Made by a program: the position numbers and the translations under genes. 64,000 nt of DNA, taken from Pegea sp. RAD2-039. Lineage: Eukaryota > Chordata > Thaliacea > Salpida > Salpidae. Numbering within the stretch: the stretch's first letter is position 1; each line of letters opens with the position of its first letter. Below, in pieces: positions 1 through 15,400 of this stretch. A model generated the notes under the pieces. It was not told the origin of the DNA. It made no database searches and worked only from the letters and a program-made list of their open reading frames with translations. The DNA lies in assembly GCA_034620365.1 (NCBI GenBank), contig JAQGEQ010000048.1, positions 744,001 to 808,000 of the forward strand, read 5' to 3'.

Positions 1-673
1 TTGCAAAGACAGCATTTTATTACCTAGTATATTTCGAAAAATATAGTTGTTAAACATATTTTGATATATTTTTTATCTATTTAAAATAAAAAAGTATAAA
101 TGAAAATAATTAATTAAATAATAATGAAGTTATAACTTATAGTTATTGATAAATTGTATGTAAATTTGTATATACAACATTATATATATGTTTTAAGTTT
201 GCTGATATGTTTAACTTGTTTTCATCCTAATACTATTTTAGTTTTTTTGATACAACCTTGTTTAAGACTTTCTTTATATTTCTGATTTATGTTTAAATAA
301 TTGATTTGAAATTTTAGTTTATTTTTTTAAGAAATATACCAAGTTTAATTGTGTTTAAGTTTTAATTCTAAATTTCTATGTCTTAACTGCATACAATTTT
401 TATTTATTTTAAACAAATAAATGAATTTTATTATTAGCAAATAATTTCATATAGACTTTATATATTTTATGCAAGTTACTGACCGTCCAACAAAATGTAA
501 AAAAAATTCAACTAAATAAAAAATATATTATACTTTAATTTATTATGTAAAGAAAATTTTTCAAAATATATTTATTTAACATTAAGGTTTACTAAACATT
601 TTTTTATTTGTCAGTGTTAAAATTCTGAGCTTATGTTTATGGATCTATGAAATTGACCAAGTAACACCATAAA
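1..673. other. AT-rich non-coding flank upstream of U2SURP
   Basis: No coding exon, RNA gene or recognisable repeat is visible on either strand. The stretch is very AT-rich with short A and T runs. Its right end must contain the promoter and 5' UTR of the U2SURP gene, but I see no convincing TATA or initiator element that stands out from the base composition. Confidence 0.5.
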
Positions 674-5107
<4,434 letters not shown>

Positions 5108-5287
5108 CTGATGTGAAGATGTTCAGACTCTATCAAATGATATCAGCGAATGTTCTAAGAAATTGAATTATGAGTTGAACTTATGTAGCAATTCTAACTA
5201 CAACTTCACTTTCTATCCATCAATTATGATGAATCGTTCTTTAAAACGTCGCTGCAAGTTGGTTGAGTGTTTATAATTTGTGATGTT

Positions 5288-5293
5288 AATAAA
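5288..5293 (+). terminator. Poly(A) signal of U2SURP
   Basis: AATAAA lies about 180 nt after the U2SURP stop codon. It is the first canonical hexamer in the 3' flank on this strand. In AT-rich DNA a hexamer alone is weak evidence, but the spacing is ordinary for a 3' UTR. Confidence 0.6.
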
Positions 5294-5917
5294 ACATTTG
5301 CTTATTCACACTCTTATTACTCATCATTCTGACAACTTGTGATTTATTCATTTACCAATTAAATACTGATGATGGTAAAAACGCAAATAACTTTTTTAAT
5401 CAAATTCTTAAATAACTTTTGGCATGATGAAATCGAGAAATTAAGTTTTAAAAGTTAAACACAAATGTTTGTGATGATAAACACAATTCAAGTTCCGTGT
5501 GATGACTGATTTGGTAGATTTCTCGGTAGATTTGATTTGGGATTGAAATTGATTAGGTATGAAGGCAAATGATGTCTAGGCCAAATTCGTTGATGTTGTT
5601 TTGATGAAGAAACTTTTAGGATAGATTGATTATTAAAAGTTATTGGTGGTTGAATGGTAGATGCAAGCAGCATATCACTCCAATTGTGAGATTCTTTATT
5701 AGAGTTATTCCTTTCATAACAAGAATATTATATATTTATACTTATCAAATTGTCAGTTCAAACCTTATCATAGCACTGTTGCTTCTTTTTACTGGTGTAG
5801 AAAAACAATTTGTTCCTTGAATGCTGTGTAAGCTTAAGTCACTGTCTTTACATTTGATCTGTAAATTCTTTTTGCTAAAAATTCGAGATTTTCTTCCATC
5901 TGAAAGTTTTAAGATTT
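5294..5917. other. Intergenic stretch between two convergent 3' ends
   Basis: The stretch lies between the U2SURP poly(A) signal and the poly(A) signal of the convergent leucine-rich-repeat gene. I see no exon, repeat family or RNA gene. Open frames of 60-64 codons here lack codon structure or family motifs and look like chance. Confidence 0.5.
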
Positions 5918-5923
5918 TTTATT
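5918..5923 (-). terminator. Poly(A) signal of the leucine-rich-repeat gene
   Basis: AATAAA on the minus strand lies about 27 nt past the inferred stop codon at 5950-5952. That would make a very short 3' UTR. Further hexamers downstream cannot be excluded. Confidence 0.45.
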
Positions 5924-5949
5924 AGAAATATTACAATTAATTCTTCTTC

Positions 5950-8900
5950 TTACAAACCTTTGATTGGTGAAGTTGTTTTGTGATTAATTGTAGTCAACCT
6001 CGAATTGTTGATGACAAAAGTGGTTGGTTTTGTTGTTGTCGATTTTTGCAATGTATTTAAGTCTTTTAGATTTGATATTTTAATACTTGATTTAATTTTT
6101 TTGACTTTCTTTAAATTTTCTTCTTGTTCATTCATAATGTTAAAATCTTCATTCGATGAAGATACAGCTAAGATATTTAAATAAGAGAAAAATGATAAAG
6201 TATTCAAATCAACCAAACCTTGAGTAGTAGAAACTTGAGGCTCTTCATTTGGATTGAAAAAAGAAGAAGAAGTTGAAGACCTCCAAGCTTCAGTTCGAAG
6301 CAATTGAAAGGATGAAACTATTTCGATGTCATCTTCATCTTTATTTTCAAATGGAGTTATTTCTTTGACCCTTACACTAGTGGGTCGCTCATCAGAGCTG
6401 CAAAGTAAACAACAAAAAAGTTTTGAAAAGAAAACAATCAACAAAAAATCATAAAAATATTTGTTGAATTTTAAACATTTTGTTCACATTTCAAACAACT
6501 TAAAAATGAATAAAAAATCGTTTAAAAAGAATTTACATTTTCAAAAATAATCGATAGAAACAATGTTACCTCAAATTTGGAGTAGGTCTGGTAATAACAG
6601 CACTCCTACTTCTTCTATTGTTTAAACATTCTTCTTTTGTGCTAACATCTTTCTTATCAATAGTTGGAAGCATTACGTTTACTACCTGATTCAAGGAAGA
6701 TTTTTCTTCATCTAAACGTTTAATCATCACTAAAATGTTTCAAATTCAGTTTATCAATAAAGAAGAAATTAAAAATGAATTAATTTCTAACCTTGATTAG
6801 TTTTAATATTTTCATCTTCTTGTTTGATACTACTGACACTTTTCCTAATTTCAAAACAAAATTACTTTCTTTGTAACATAGATGTTTAATTTACTAAATG
6901 TCTTGTGTCAAATAAAACTTATTATATCAGTAAGGTCAACAAAGTTTTGGAAATCAAAATATATTTTGAGTAGCGTGGTTAATACAGATTAATTACTATA
7001 AGAAGTTAAGAAAAAATCAAACTTTATTAAGTGTGCTGAGTTAGTGTTTCTATTTTCCCATGATTTTGGAAGTGATAGGTTCATTTTCTTACAAAAATAA
7101 GATGATAGCAACATTTCAATTGGTTTAAATGTTGAAGATTTCATCTCACCACTATCATCATTACCAGAAAGTCTGAAAATATAATCTTGTTAACATTCAA
7201 CTGTAAAAAGGTTTTTTTTGTTATAAAAATCACTTTGATGAAAATGAATCTTCAGTAGATGCTAAACTGTTGGTTCTTAAAAAAGAATCTTCGGGTTTCT
7301 TAAAATCTTCCCTCGTTTCTAGAAACAAATCATATTTGAAATCATTTTATTGAATCAACTAATTTTACCTTCATTTAATAACTCAGAAGTACTTTTAATT
7401 GTTTGCCAACAACATTTATGATGATTATATTCCAATAAGGCGACATGAACATAAGAATAATAGTTTCTAGAATCGGATTTTCCTAATGTTACATTTCCAA
7501 ATGTATCTAAATGAAAATATCAATTTAAGATTTACTAGAAGTAAATTTAAAAAAATGTGGCATGTAATTTCTGACCTACTGGATATTTCATTTCTACAAG
7601 AGCATTCACTTTGTCGGGTACAGCAAGTACTTTGCCTAAATTGTTGTCAAACAAAATCAAATCTCCGATTTTTACTCTTTTTCTTTGACGATTTGATAAT
7701 TGTGAAGCGGAGTTGAAACTTCTTTTAATCACTCTGAAAACATTTGTTTTTATTTTAATCCAAATATTTTTTATAAATATCAAATCGCTAAATAATTTCA
7801 AGCCATTTTAGATTTATATTGAAAAGTTATCCAACCCTCTTTCATAGAGTAATCTTTCTCCAGATGCTAATATAGATGATTCAGGGCGTTTTTGATAAGC
7901 ATTTGAGGCAGCAAGAATGAAACGAGCATTTCTAGTGTTCAAACTGACTGTGCCATGAACAACAGCTTTGTTTGGAATCTAAAATATTGAAAAATATAAA
8001 AATAAGGTCCAAAATTCAAGATGATCAAAAAGTTTACTGACATGATCTTGAAACTGTTCCAATTTTATCGTATTGTTTACACTTGTTGCTATATGATGTC
8101 GGATTGCTTTGTTGACTTCTTCATATAAATCTTGTGCCGTTACCTGCAACATGAAAATAAATCTTATTGCATCTTGAGCTTTTTCAATCGAAATTCCAAT
8201 TCAACTAACTTGTGGAAGATCAACTTGAGATGAAATTTTTGTGATTCGTTCACAGATTTCTTGATCATTAGTGGCAACAATTATCAAATTACAAACATGA
8301 GAGTTACCATCAATAATAAAATCATAAAATGTTGGTATTACACTAAATAACAAAACAATCTCAGCTGCCAGAAGATTTCGATGAGATATCCAAGTTGACC
8401 GTTGGTATGTCCTGCAAGATCATTTCAGGATTTTTGTGATTTTATATTCAATGATGAATGAAATAAAAACAAAATATTTGAAGCAACTAACATGAAGGAA
8501 GCATATGTACGGAGTTTGTACATCGAATTTGAGAGCTTTCCACCACCTAAAATTTCATTAAATTAATCAAATACTTTAAAAAGATTTTGGAAAATTTCTA
8601 ATTGAAGAAACAATCTCACTTTTTTTTCTAATTTTTGGTTTATTTTTAAAACGTAAAAATCTATCTATTGAATGATACAAAGCAAGATAAAGTCGATCAT
8701 ATAATCCATCTTCACTATATTTTCCTCTCACACCTTGAAAGAGATCACGTTCCAGTTTTGCTGCGCTTACCAGAAGACACATAATCTCTATTTTCATCTT
8801 TTTATTCAGGTTGAACAATTCTCCAACGTCTAAATTTGATCTTCAAAAAATAAGATTATTAAAAAAACAAGATGATAAGATAATCTGAAAAGTAATTCTA

Positions 8901-10369
8901 AAAAAATTGAAATTACTTGAAATTTAGTTCACAAGTTTCTAAAGTTTGGTGAAGCAGTTGTTTTGGAAGATTAAACTCTATCGAAGACACCAGTAGAAGA
9001 AGCAAAATACTCGATTTTTCCTTATAAAGATTTCTAAGAAGAAAATTGTTGGAGTTCAACTTTCAGCTAAACAGAAAGCAACAAACCTATAATCAAGAAG
9101 TTTACAGAAATATGCTGAATCTATTCGAGCCTTTTCATCACCTCCAATTGCTTTTAATCGTAAATATAAATTCTCCGCCAAATATTTTAGTCTTCTGATA
9201 TCAGTACCTTTAAAAATTTTTGAAGTTGATATAAATTTAAAGTACAGCATCAACTCAATATCATAAATCAAACTAAAATATTTATTTTGGAAAAGTAGTG
9301 TTTGCAAAAAAGAATGATCAACTACCAGCAGTTTGTATTTCATTTACAGCAAATTTATTTGACAATCTTTCTGCATGATATCCATGTATATGAGTCCCAC
9401 TTATGTGTTTACGAAGATGATTCTTGTTTGTATAATGTCTCTTAAAGAAATATGGAACAATAAAATCTGCGGATGAATTTTGATAAATTCTATTTACGAT
9501 TGGATTTGGAGAAAGAGCCGAATCTTGGAAGAAATTGTGGATTTGTTGACGTTCAGTCGAAGAGATGAGCTTACCATCAAGCATCCAAAGGTTTGGCAAA
9601 CAATCCACAACATGTAATCGGTAGTTGGGATCCTATAATTTCATTTTTTATTATAGAATAAAACACATTTCTATAGTTTTGCCTAACGAACTGATTTAAT
9701 AAAAAAATTGATGAAAAACAAACATTTTCTAGTTGAAAATTTCCATATAATCTTAGATCAATTATATGAAGATTAGCCAAATGTGTTAAATCCTCCCATT
9801 TTAAAAGATTATGAGTAAGATTAAGAAGTCCCAGACTATGAAGATGAGAAAAAGATGACAATGATTTAATCTACAAAAGTTAAAAATGTTTTTTATCTCT
9901 TATATTAATTTTATTGCAAATTTACCTGATTAAATGATAAATCAATCCACCATAGATTACAAAAGAATTGAAAGTATTCAAACTCCTCGAGAAAATTGGA
10001 TTTCAAATCAATACTTTCAACAAATGTGTTTTCTTCATCAACGTTTAACTTTGCTAAAGCAAATAAATATATCTTGTTTTGATAAATTATTATAAAAAGA
10101 TTAATTAATACTATATAATATTTGATAGTATTTTTGGTATATGCAAAATTGCTAAAAAAAGTATTGTGAAATATTTCATTTGATGAATTCATTTAATATA
10201 TTTATCAATAGATATTACCAAGTCCAAAATTTGAGAGATTTAGGTGAATTTGATTTAAATCCTTTTTATCATCTGTTATTTTAGAAATAATCTGAAAATA
10301 AATCACGATAAATCAAAATATTGTTCAGACTTTATTACATTTGTAGCAACTTACATTTTCAGCAATCAT
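5950..10369 (-). CDS. Leucine-rich-repeat protein with an unassigned C-terminal half, multi-exon
   Basis: I do not recognise a named family. The proposed start is the ATG at 10369, in a 15-nt first exon (10355-10369) spliced in frame to 10219-10291, then to an exon opening AKLNVDEENTF. The first 200 or so residues are SDS22-like leucine-rich repeats: LNLSNFGLAKLN, then SIDLKSNFLEEF, WWIDLSFNQIKSL and LGLLNLTHNLLKW. A cap-like segment follows (CLPNLWMLDGKLISSTERQ). Next come a helical region (exons about 9340-8500), a segment with AAEIVLLFSVIPTFYDFII (about 8390-8320), IPNKAVVHGTVSLNTRNARF (about 7980-7900) and a short beta-rich module, VKIGDLILFDNNLGKVLAV (about 7670-7610), that could be SH3- or KOW-like. 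The tail (7330-5950) is Ser/Thr/Asn-rich and low complexity. Splice sites are GT-AG with 50-100-nt introns. Gene reality is well supported by the chain of in-frame exons; exact boundaries in the tail and the function are not. Confidence 0.75.
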
Positions 10370-11872
10370 TTTAACCGTTTAAAAAATTATTATTTATAAA
10401 GTATATTCAAAGTATACAAATTCTATGATTCATAAGAATTGTTGAGATATGTTTAAACATTTTTTGTTATACAATTTAGATAAATAAAAATTAAATGCAG
10501 TATGTTAAAAACAAAACTTAAATAGCAAGTATTAAATCTATAAACATGAATTACTATAGAAACCAGAAGAAAAAAAAGCATGTTAAAATCTTGCTTTAAT
10601 TTTGAGTTTCAAAGCTTTCAAACAAATAATTTAAATGATATATAACTGTATTTTTATATTAGCTCAAGTATAATTAAAGATGAAATAAATAAAGAATATT
10701 ATGAGCTATCAAAATATATTTTATCATGCCAAAATGATTTAACTATAATTATTATAAATGATGCATTGTCTAAGAAATTAGCTTAAGTATTTTGCAAATA
10801 TTTAAACTCTTAATTAATATATTATTGAGAATATGTAAAAGAATTAATTCTAATTGTAATTCTATATACAGCAAAATAGTTTCAGCATCGGGAAAGTTAT
10901 ATCGCGACTTGAGGTAGCTATGACAACTTGAACTTTTTTACTTTAAGCTAAAATACTTTTTAATTCACTTCATTAAGTCATTTTTTCATATTGTTGGAAA
11001 ATATGATGAGTAAATGTGATATTTACTACTTGTAAAAATATCATGACTAAAAAAAGATTATATTTACATAGAGCTTATAAGATCTCCTTTCTGTTTCATA
11101 ACCATATAATAGTCTATATTGAAGTTTATTCTGAATTTATTCAGTGTAAAACCTGTTTTTAAAGTTCGTTTTAAAAAAATTTGTAATTTTTTTAGCAGAA
11201 TTATATTAAACTCTTTTGCAGAAGGTAAAAGTAGGAATATTTTTCAATGGTTTCCGGATTTTATTTTGTTCTTTTTAAAGTGCAAGAAACAACTATTCAA
11301 AAATCTTTTGAACCTCTTTTAATAACTACACTTTAAGAATTAAATGTATTCTGGATGAAGATCAATCAACCTTGTCAATGCTGGATATAGTTTCTGCAAA
11401 ATGGTGTAATGTAAAAAAGAATCGTAAAAACGTTTATCAAACTTGGCTTCAACCTTACATCAAATAAAGCAGGCAACATCCAAATAGTCGCCTTAATAAC
11501 CATATTCAGTAAAAAAGTGACAGAAAGACTAGACAAGGGAAAAATCAATACCTTTAGATACTGGTGAATAATTGCAATTAAGTTGTTTAAGGGTTAAGCG
11601 TAACCTTAACGAATTTTGAATACCAATTAACCTAGATTTTGCATAATATTGTTGAACTCTTTTATAGTTTTATTTGCATTAGTTTGTTTATAAATCAAAT
11701 ATTTAATATCTGAACAAACAGCTTTAGAAACCTATTCTGATAATTTTAATCTTTTTACTGTTACTGATGTTTCAAGGTTTTACAAATATTTAATACTTTG
11801 TGTTTTATGTTTAAATCTACAAATATTTTAAAAAGCAGAAACCACAATTTGTTACATAATTTTTGACACAAT
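10370..11872. other. Intergenic region between the LRR gene and the MAM/LDLa gene
   Basis: The region is strongly AT-rich. Its left end should hold the promoter of the minus-strand LRR gene. A stretch at about 11330-11470 (+) is slightly less AT-rich and reads as a roughly 50-codon open frame ending in TAA. It has no detectable family motif and may be a decayed fragment or chance. I see nothing else: no tRNA-like clover leaf, inverted repeat or transposon terminus. Confidence 0.5.
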
Positions 11873-11878
11873 TTTATT
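11873..11878 (-). terminator. Candidate poly(A) signal of the MAM/LDLa gene
   Basis: AATAAA on the minus strand lies about 210 nt beyond the stop codon of the giant MAM/LDLa gene, at a plausible distance for a 3' UTR. Base composition makes chance hexamers common, so confidence is moderate. Confidence 0.4.
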
Positions 11879-12088
11879 AACAGCATAATTAAGAGTAGTA
11901 AACTTTTTTGAAAAACGAAAATAAATATTTTGTAAAAAGGTTTAGAAATTTCATAGAAGAAAATGATACATCTTTTAAAATCGTTAAAATTTCTAAATTA
12001 AAAACGTATTTTGCGAAAAATGTCGAAAAAATCTGATACACAATAATAATATCTACTTACAAAAAATCAAAATTGAACAAATTCAATT

Positions 12089-12465
12089 TTAAAAATTTTG
12101 AAAATGAGCTGGTGAGGCAGCAACATCGTCATTACCATCATAATTTTGACTATCAGTTGTAGTTCCAGGTAAACCGCTGTCTTTGAACGGTTGTCGGGGC
12201 TTAGCTCTTGAAACTCTAGCTGTTCCTAATTCTGTTGCTTCGTAGTTACCATCAGATCTCTCATAATTGTCAAACAAAGGATTTCCATAAGAACGTGGCA
12301 CTGAAGAACCTGATGATTTGCTGTAAGAAGGAGGTTGAATTGATTGTTTTATTAATTGTTTCTGTTGGTAACTTACTAAACTGATCTGTCATATAAGAAC
12401 CAGAAAAGAATTACAATTAAAGTCAATCCGAGAAGACTACCGACAATTATTCCTGCAATTTCACC
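12089..12465 (-). other. Transmembrane helix and cytoplasmic tail of the MAM/LDLa protein
   Basis: An exon at about 12465-12380 encodes a single hydrophobic helix ([19 protein letters not shown]) after the extracellular EGF-like domain, followed by basic DRS. It splices in phase (TA|C) to the last coding exon, which ends at 12089. The tail of about 75 residues contains GNPLFDNYE, an NPxF-type sequence of the sort bound by PTB domains in LDL-receptor-family tails, plus a second tyrosine in SQNYDGND. This fixes the array as a type I membrane protein with the MAM domains outside. Confidence 0.85.
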
Positions 12466-15400
12466 TAAAAAATTGTTTAAAATAATAAAAAGTGGTATTT
12501 AGAAATTGTAAAATTTTCAAACCTCCATTGATACTTGAATTTGTGGGTTCTTCAACTGGAGATTTCTTTTTCTCGCAACGCTGTCCAATATAATCTGTAT
12601 CACACTCACATTGAGGTCCTCCATTATTTACTAAGCTACATTTTCCATATTTGCAGTAGTCAGGTGGACAACCACCACACAAGCTTTCATCAGACTGTTA
12701 GATAAAATAAGTTTAGTCTACAGCCGGAAGCCACAATTTTCAAAGTAATTACCTGGAAGTTACTGCAATCAACTTTACCATCACACAGCATGTTAGCAGA
12801 TAAACAAGCACCACCGTTGCTATAGCAATAGAATTGACCAGCTTTACAAATGGTTCCAACACATTGATTTTCATCTTCTCCATTTCTACAATCAGCTATA
12901 CCATCACAAACCAGTAATCCAGCAATACAGTTGTCGTCACTACATCGGAACTGTAAAAGGAAATGTTTAGATATAAACGATTTTATTGGTTTTATTATCT
13001 TACTTGGTTTGTTAGACATTTTCCAGTATTTTGATTGGGTGTCGTAACATCAGGTGCAGGAGTAACAGTTGGACATCCAAGTTCATCGTAAGAATCATCA
13101 CAGTCGATATATCCATCACATTTCCAACTATTTGGCCAACATTCCACAATACCGTTTCTCGCGCATTGAAATTGATTCGTATCACAGTTGATTGGCGGTG
13201 GAGTTACTGCTGAGCCTGATTCACAATTTGATTTGTTAAAGTATTTCAAGTAACAAATAAACTTACCTGTGCTACATTCCTTATTGAAAGTCACATCATC
13301 AACTGCAATTATTCCACCGTATGATGAAGCTCCTGAACCAGCTTCCGCTTCGAATTCTACTCTAAAGTCTGCTCCACTGGCTAGCACAACATAAGCGTAT
13401 TGCCATTCATTATTAAACACAGAGAAACCAATAAAACTAGCGGCAAGATGGCGATAGTTTCCCGTGCTAGAAGTCACATAAACTCGAAGAATTGTTGAAG
13501 TGTCACTTCCTATAATATGAGGAAGTTTGTGAGTCTACTTTTGATAAAAAATTATTTCTCCCTGCCTGTCATGTAGTAGAAGAAACGGACTGCACAAACG
13601 TCTGAGCTTGCTGTGAAAGTGTCCCCAGTAACAAAAATTGCATTTGCGCCAGTCTGCCATGTTCTAACATCGACGTAAACAAATTGACCTCCAGAAGTTG
13701 GAGTGTGGTCGGCACTTGGTCCAAAACTAGTTGCATAAGTGTTGGACAGTCCTGTTACAAAATTAGTTAATACAATTAAGCTTTTGTTATCTGCAAAACA
13801 CGTCTTACCAGTTGAAGTTAACCAGTCGTAGTTGTCGTTCTGGTACTGTGTGTATCTACAACCAGAACCAAATATGTTATCATCAAAAGTGCAATCTCCA
13901 GCCTTTAACTGACAATTTCGTTCATCACTCTCATCAGGGCAGTTTGGATTAAAATCACAAACCTGTTTTTATAAATTAGTAGTTATAAAAATGAAGTCAA
14001 TTTAACAGATTTGGATTTAATGTTCAACAAAATTAAAAAAAAACATTTTCTTAAAAAAATATCGCCCAGCGATTACTTAGTTCAACTTTTATTTGCTGTA
14101 TAAGCTTGTCATCTGGAGCCATGCTTAACGACTTGATAAATATCATTGTTAATATAAAACAAACTGTCTCTCACTTGGTGTGAATCAATACAGTTTCCCA
14201 TTTCACAAGTAAATTGTCCATACGAACATAGGTGCCCTTGTGATTGATCAGCACACCCTGAAAATGTGATGTCATCGATTGCTATGTATCCTGTGTCAGG
14301 ACCATTTTCAACTTCAAAAATAATTTCAAAAAGTCTAAAAACAAGTAAAAATGAATGCAAAATCGAAGATTAGTTTAAGCTTGAACAACTGACCTATCTA
14401 AGCCAAGCTGTACCCGAGTTTCAGTCCACACATTGCTCTGACTTCCTTGAATAATGAAGTAAGTTACTGGTGGTGAAGTACTCGATTTTTTGATAACTCT
14501 CAAAGTACCAATGTCAGATTTCTGCTCAACAATCGATTATTACAAAAAAATTAAAACTTTGTTCTTTTCTCACACCCAAAGAAGGGTTTTATTTTAATAA
14601 TTAATAAACATTGAGAATAAAATTTACCAAATTATTTTCAGCATTCATGTTGTAAAAGAAAGACATTGTGCATGATGCTTTTGATTGTTGGTAGATGTCA
14701 CTAAATAAGTGAGCCTTAACTCCATTAGTGTTAGCTGGACCAGTTTGAACAATCATATAACTTCCAGTGATACTACAAAATGAAAAATAAGTTTCAAAAC
14801 CTTCAAGCTCCTTATGATATTACCTAGATGAGTGATCACTTGATGGCTTGTTGGATCCAACTGTGGCACGAGTCAAAGTCCAGCTTAAAGTAGAACCAGA
14901 TGAATCAGAATTGGTCCACCCACAAGCATCCACTTCAAATGAGCACTGTCCACCTGAGTATGAAAAATCTTGTCAGTCACCATGACAACGCGACTGGAAT
15001 GAAACTCACCGCATTGATATTCATCACTAGAGAGTCCATTTTGTTGCTGGTCTCCACAAGAGTTGATAAAGTCACATCTTTGGTTTTCGCTGTAACATGA
15101 AGAGCCCAGACAAGCATATGTCCCATCGGGACAGTTTCCAGACGGAGGAGGCTGCTGTGTTGGAAGATTTCCATGGGATCCTTCTTTGTTGAAGTCACAA
15201 CTGTCAGTGAAGCTGACGTCATCAATCGAAATTGATGACGTGTAACCGCCTGATGTGTGGGTTACTTCAAACACAACTAGAAACGGAGACAAGAGTGATT
15301 ATTGCGATGAATCTTGGATGGTTTGCTTTACTTTGAAAATCAGTTGATGATCTTGGAATACTGATTTGTTTTCGCTGCCAAAAGTCGCCAGTGAGGAGTT

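Noticed and set aside
5626..5820. A 64-codon plus-strand open frame between the two convergent genes
   Set aside because: AT-rich, no motif, no splice or coding signature; chance open frames of this size are expected here.
11330..11470. A roughly 50-codon plus-strand open frame in the intergenic region
   Set aside because: Slightly less AT-rich than its surroundings but with no start context, domain or partner exon; possibly a decayed fragment, not supportable as a gene.
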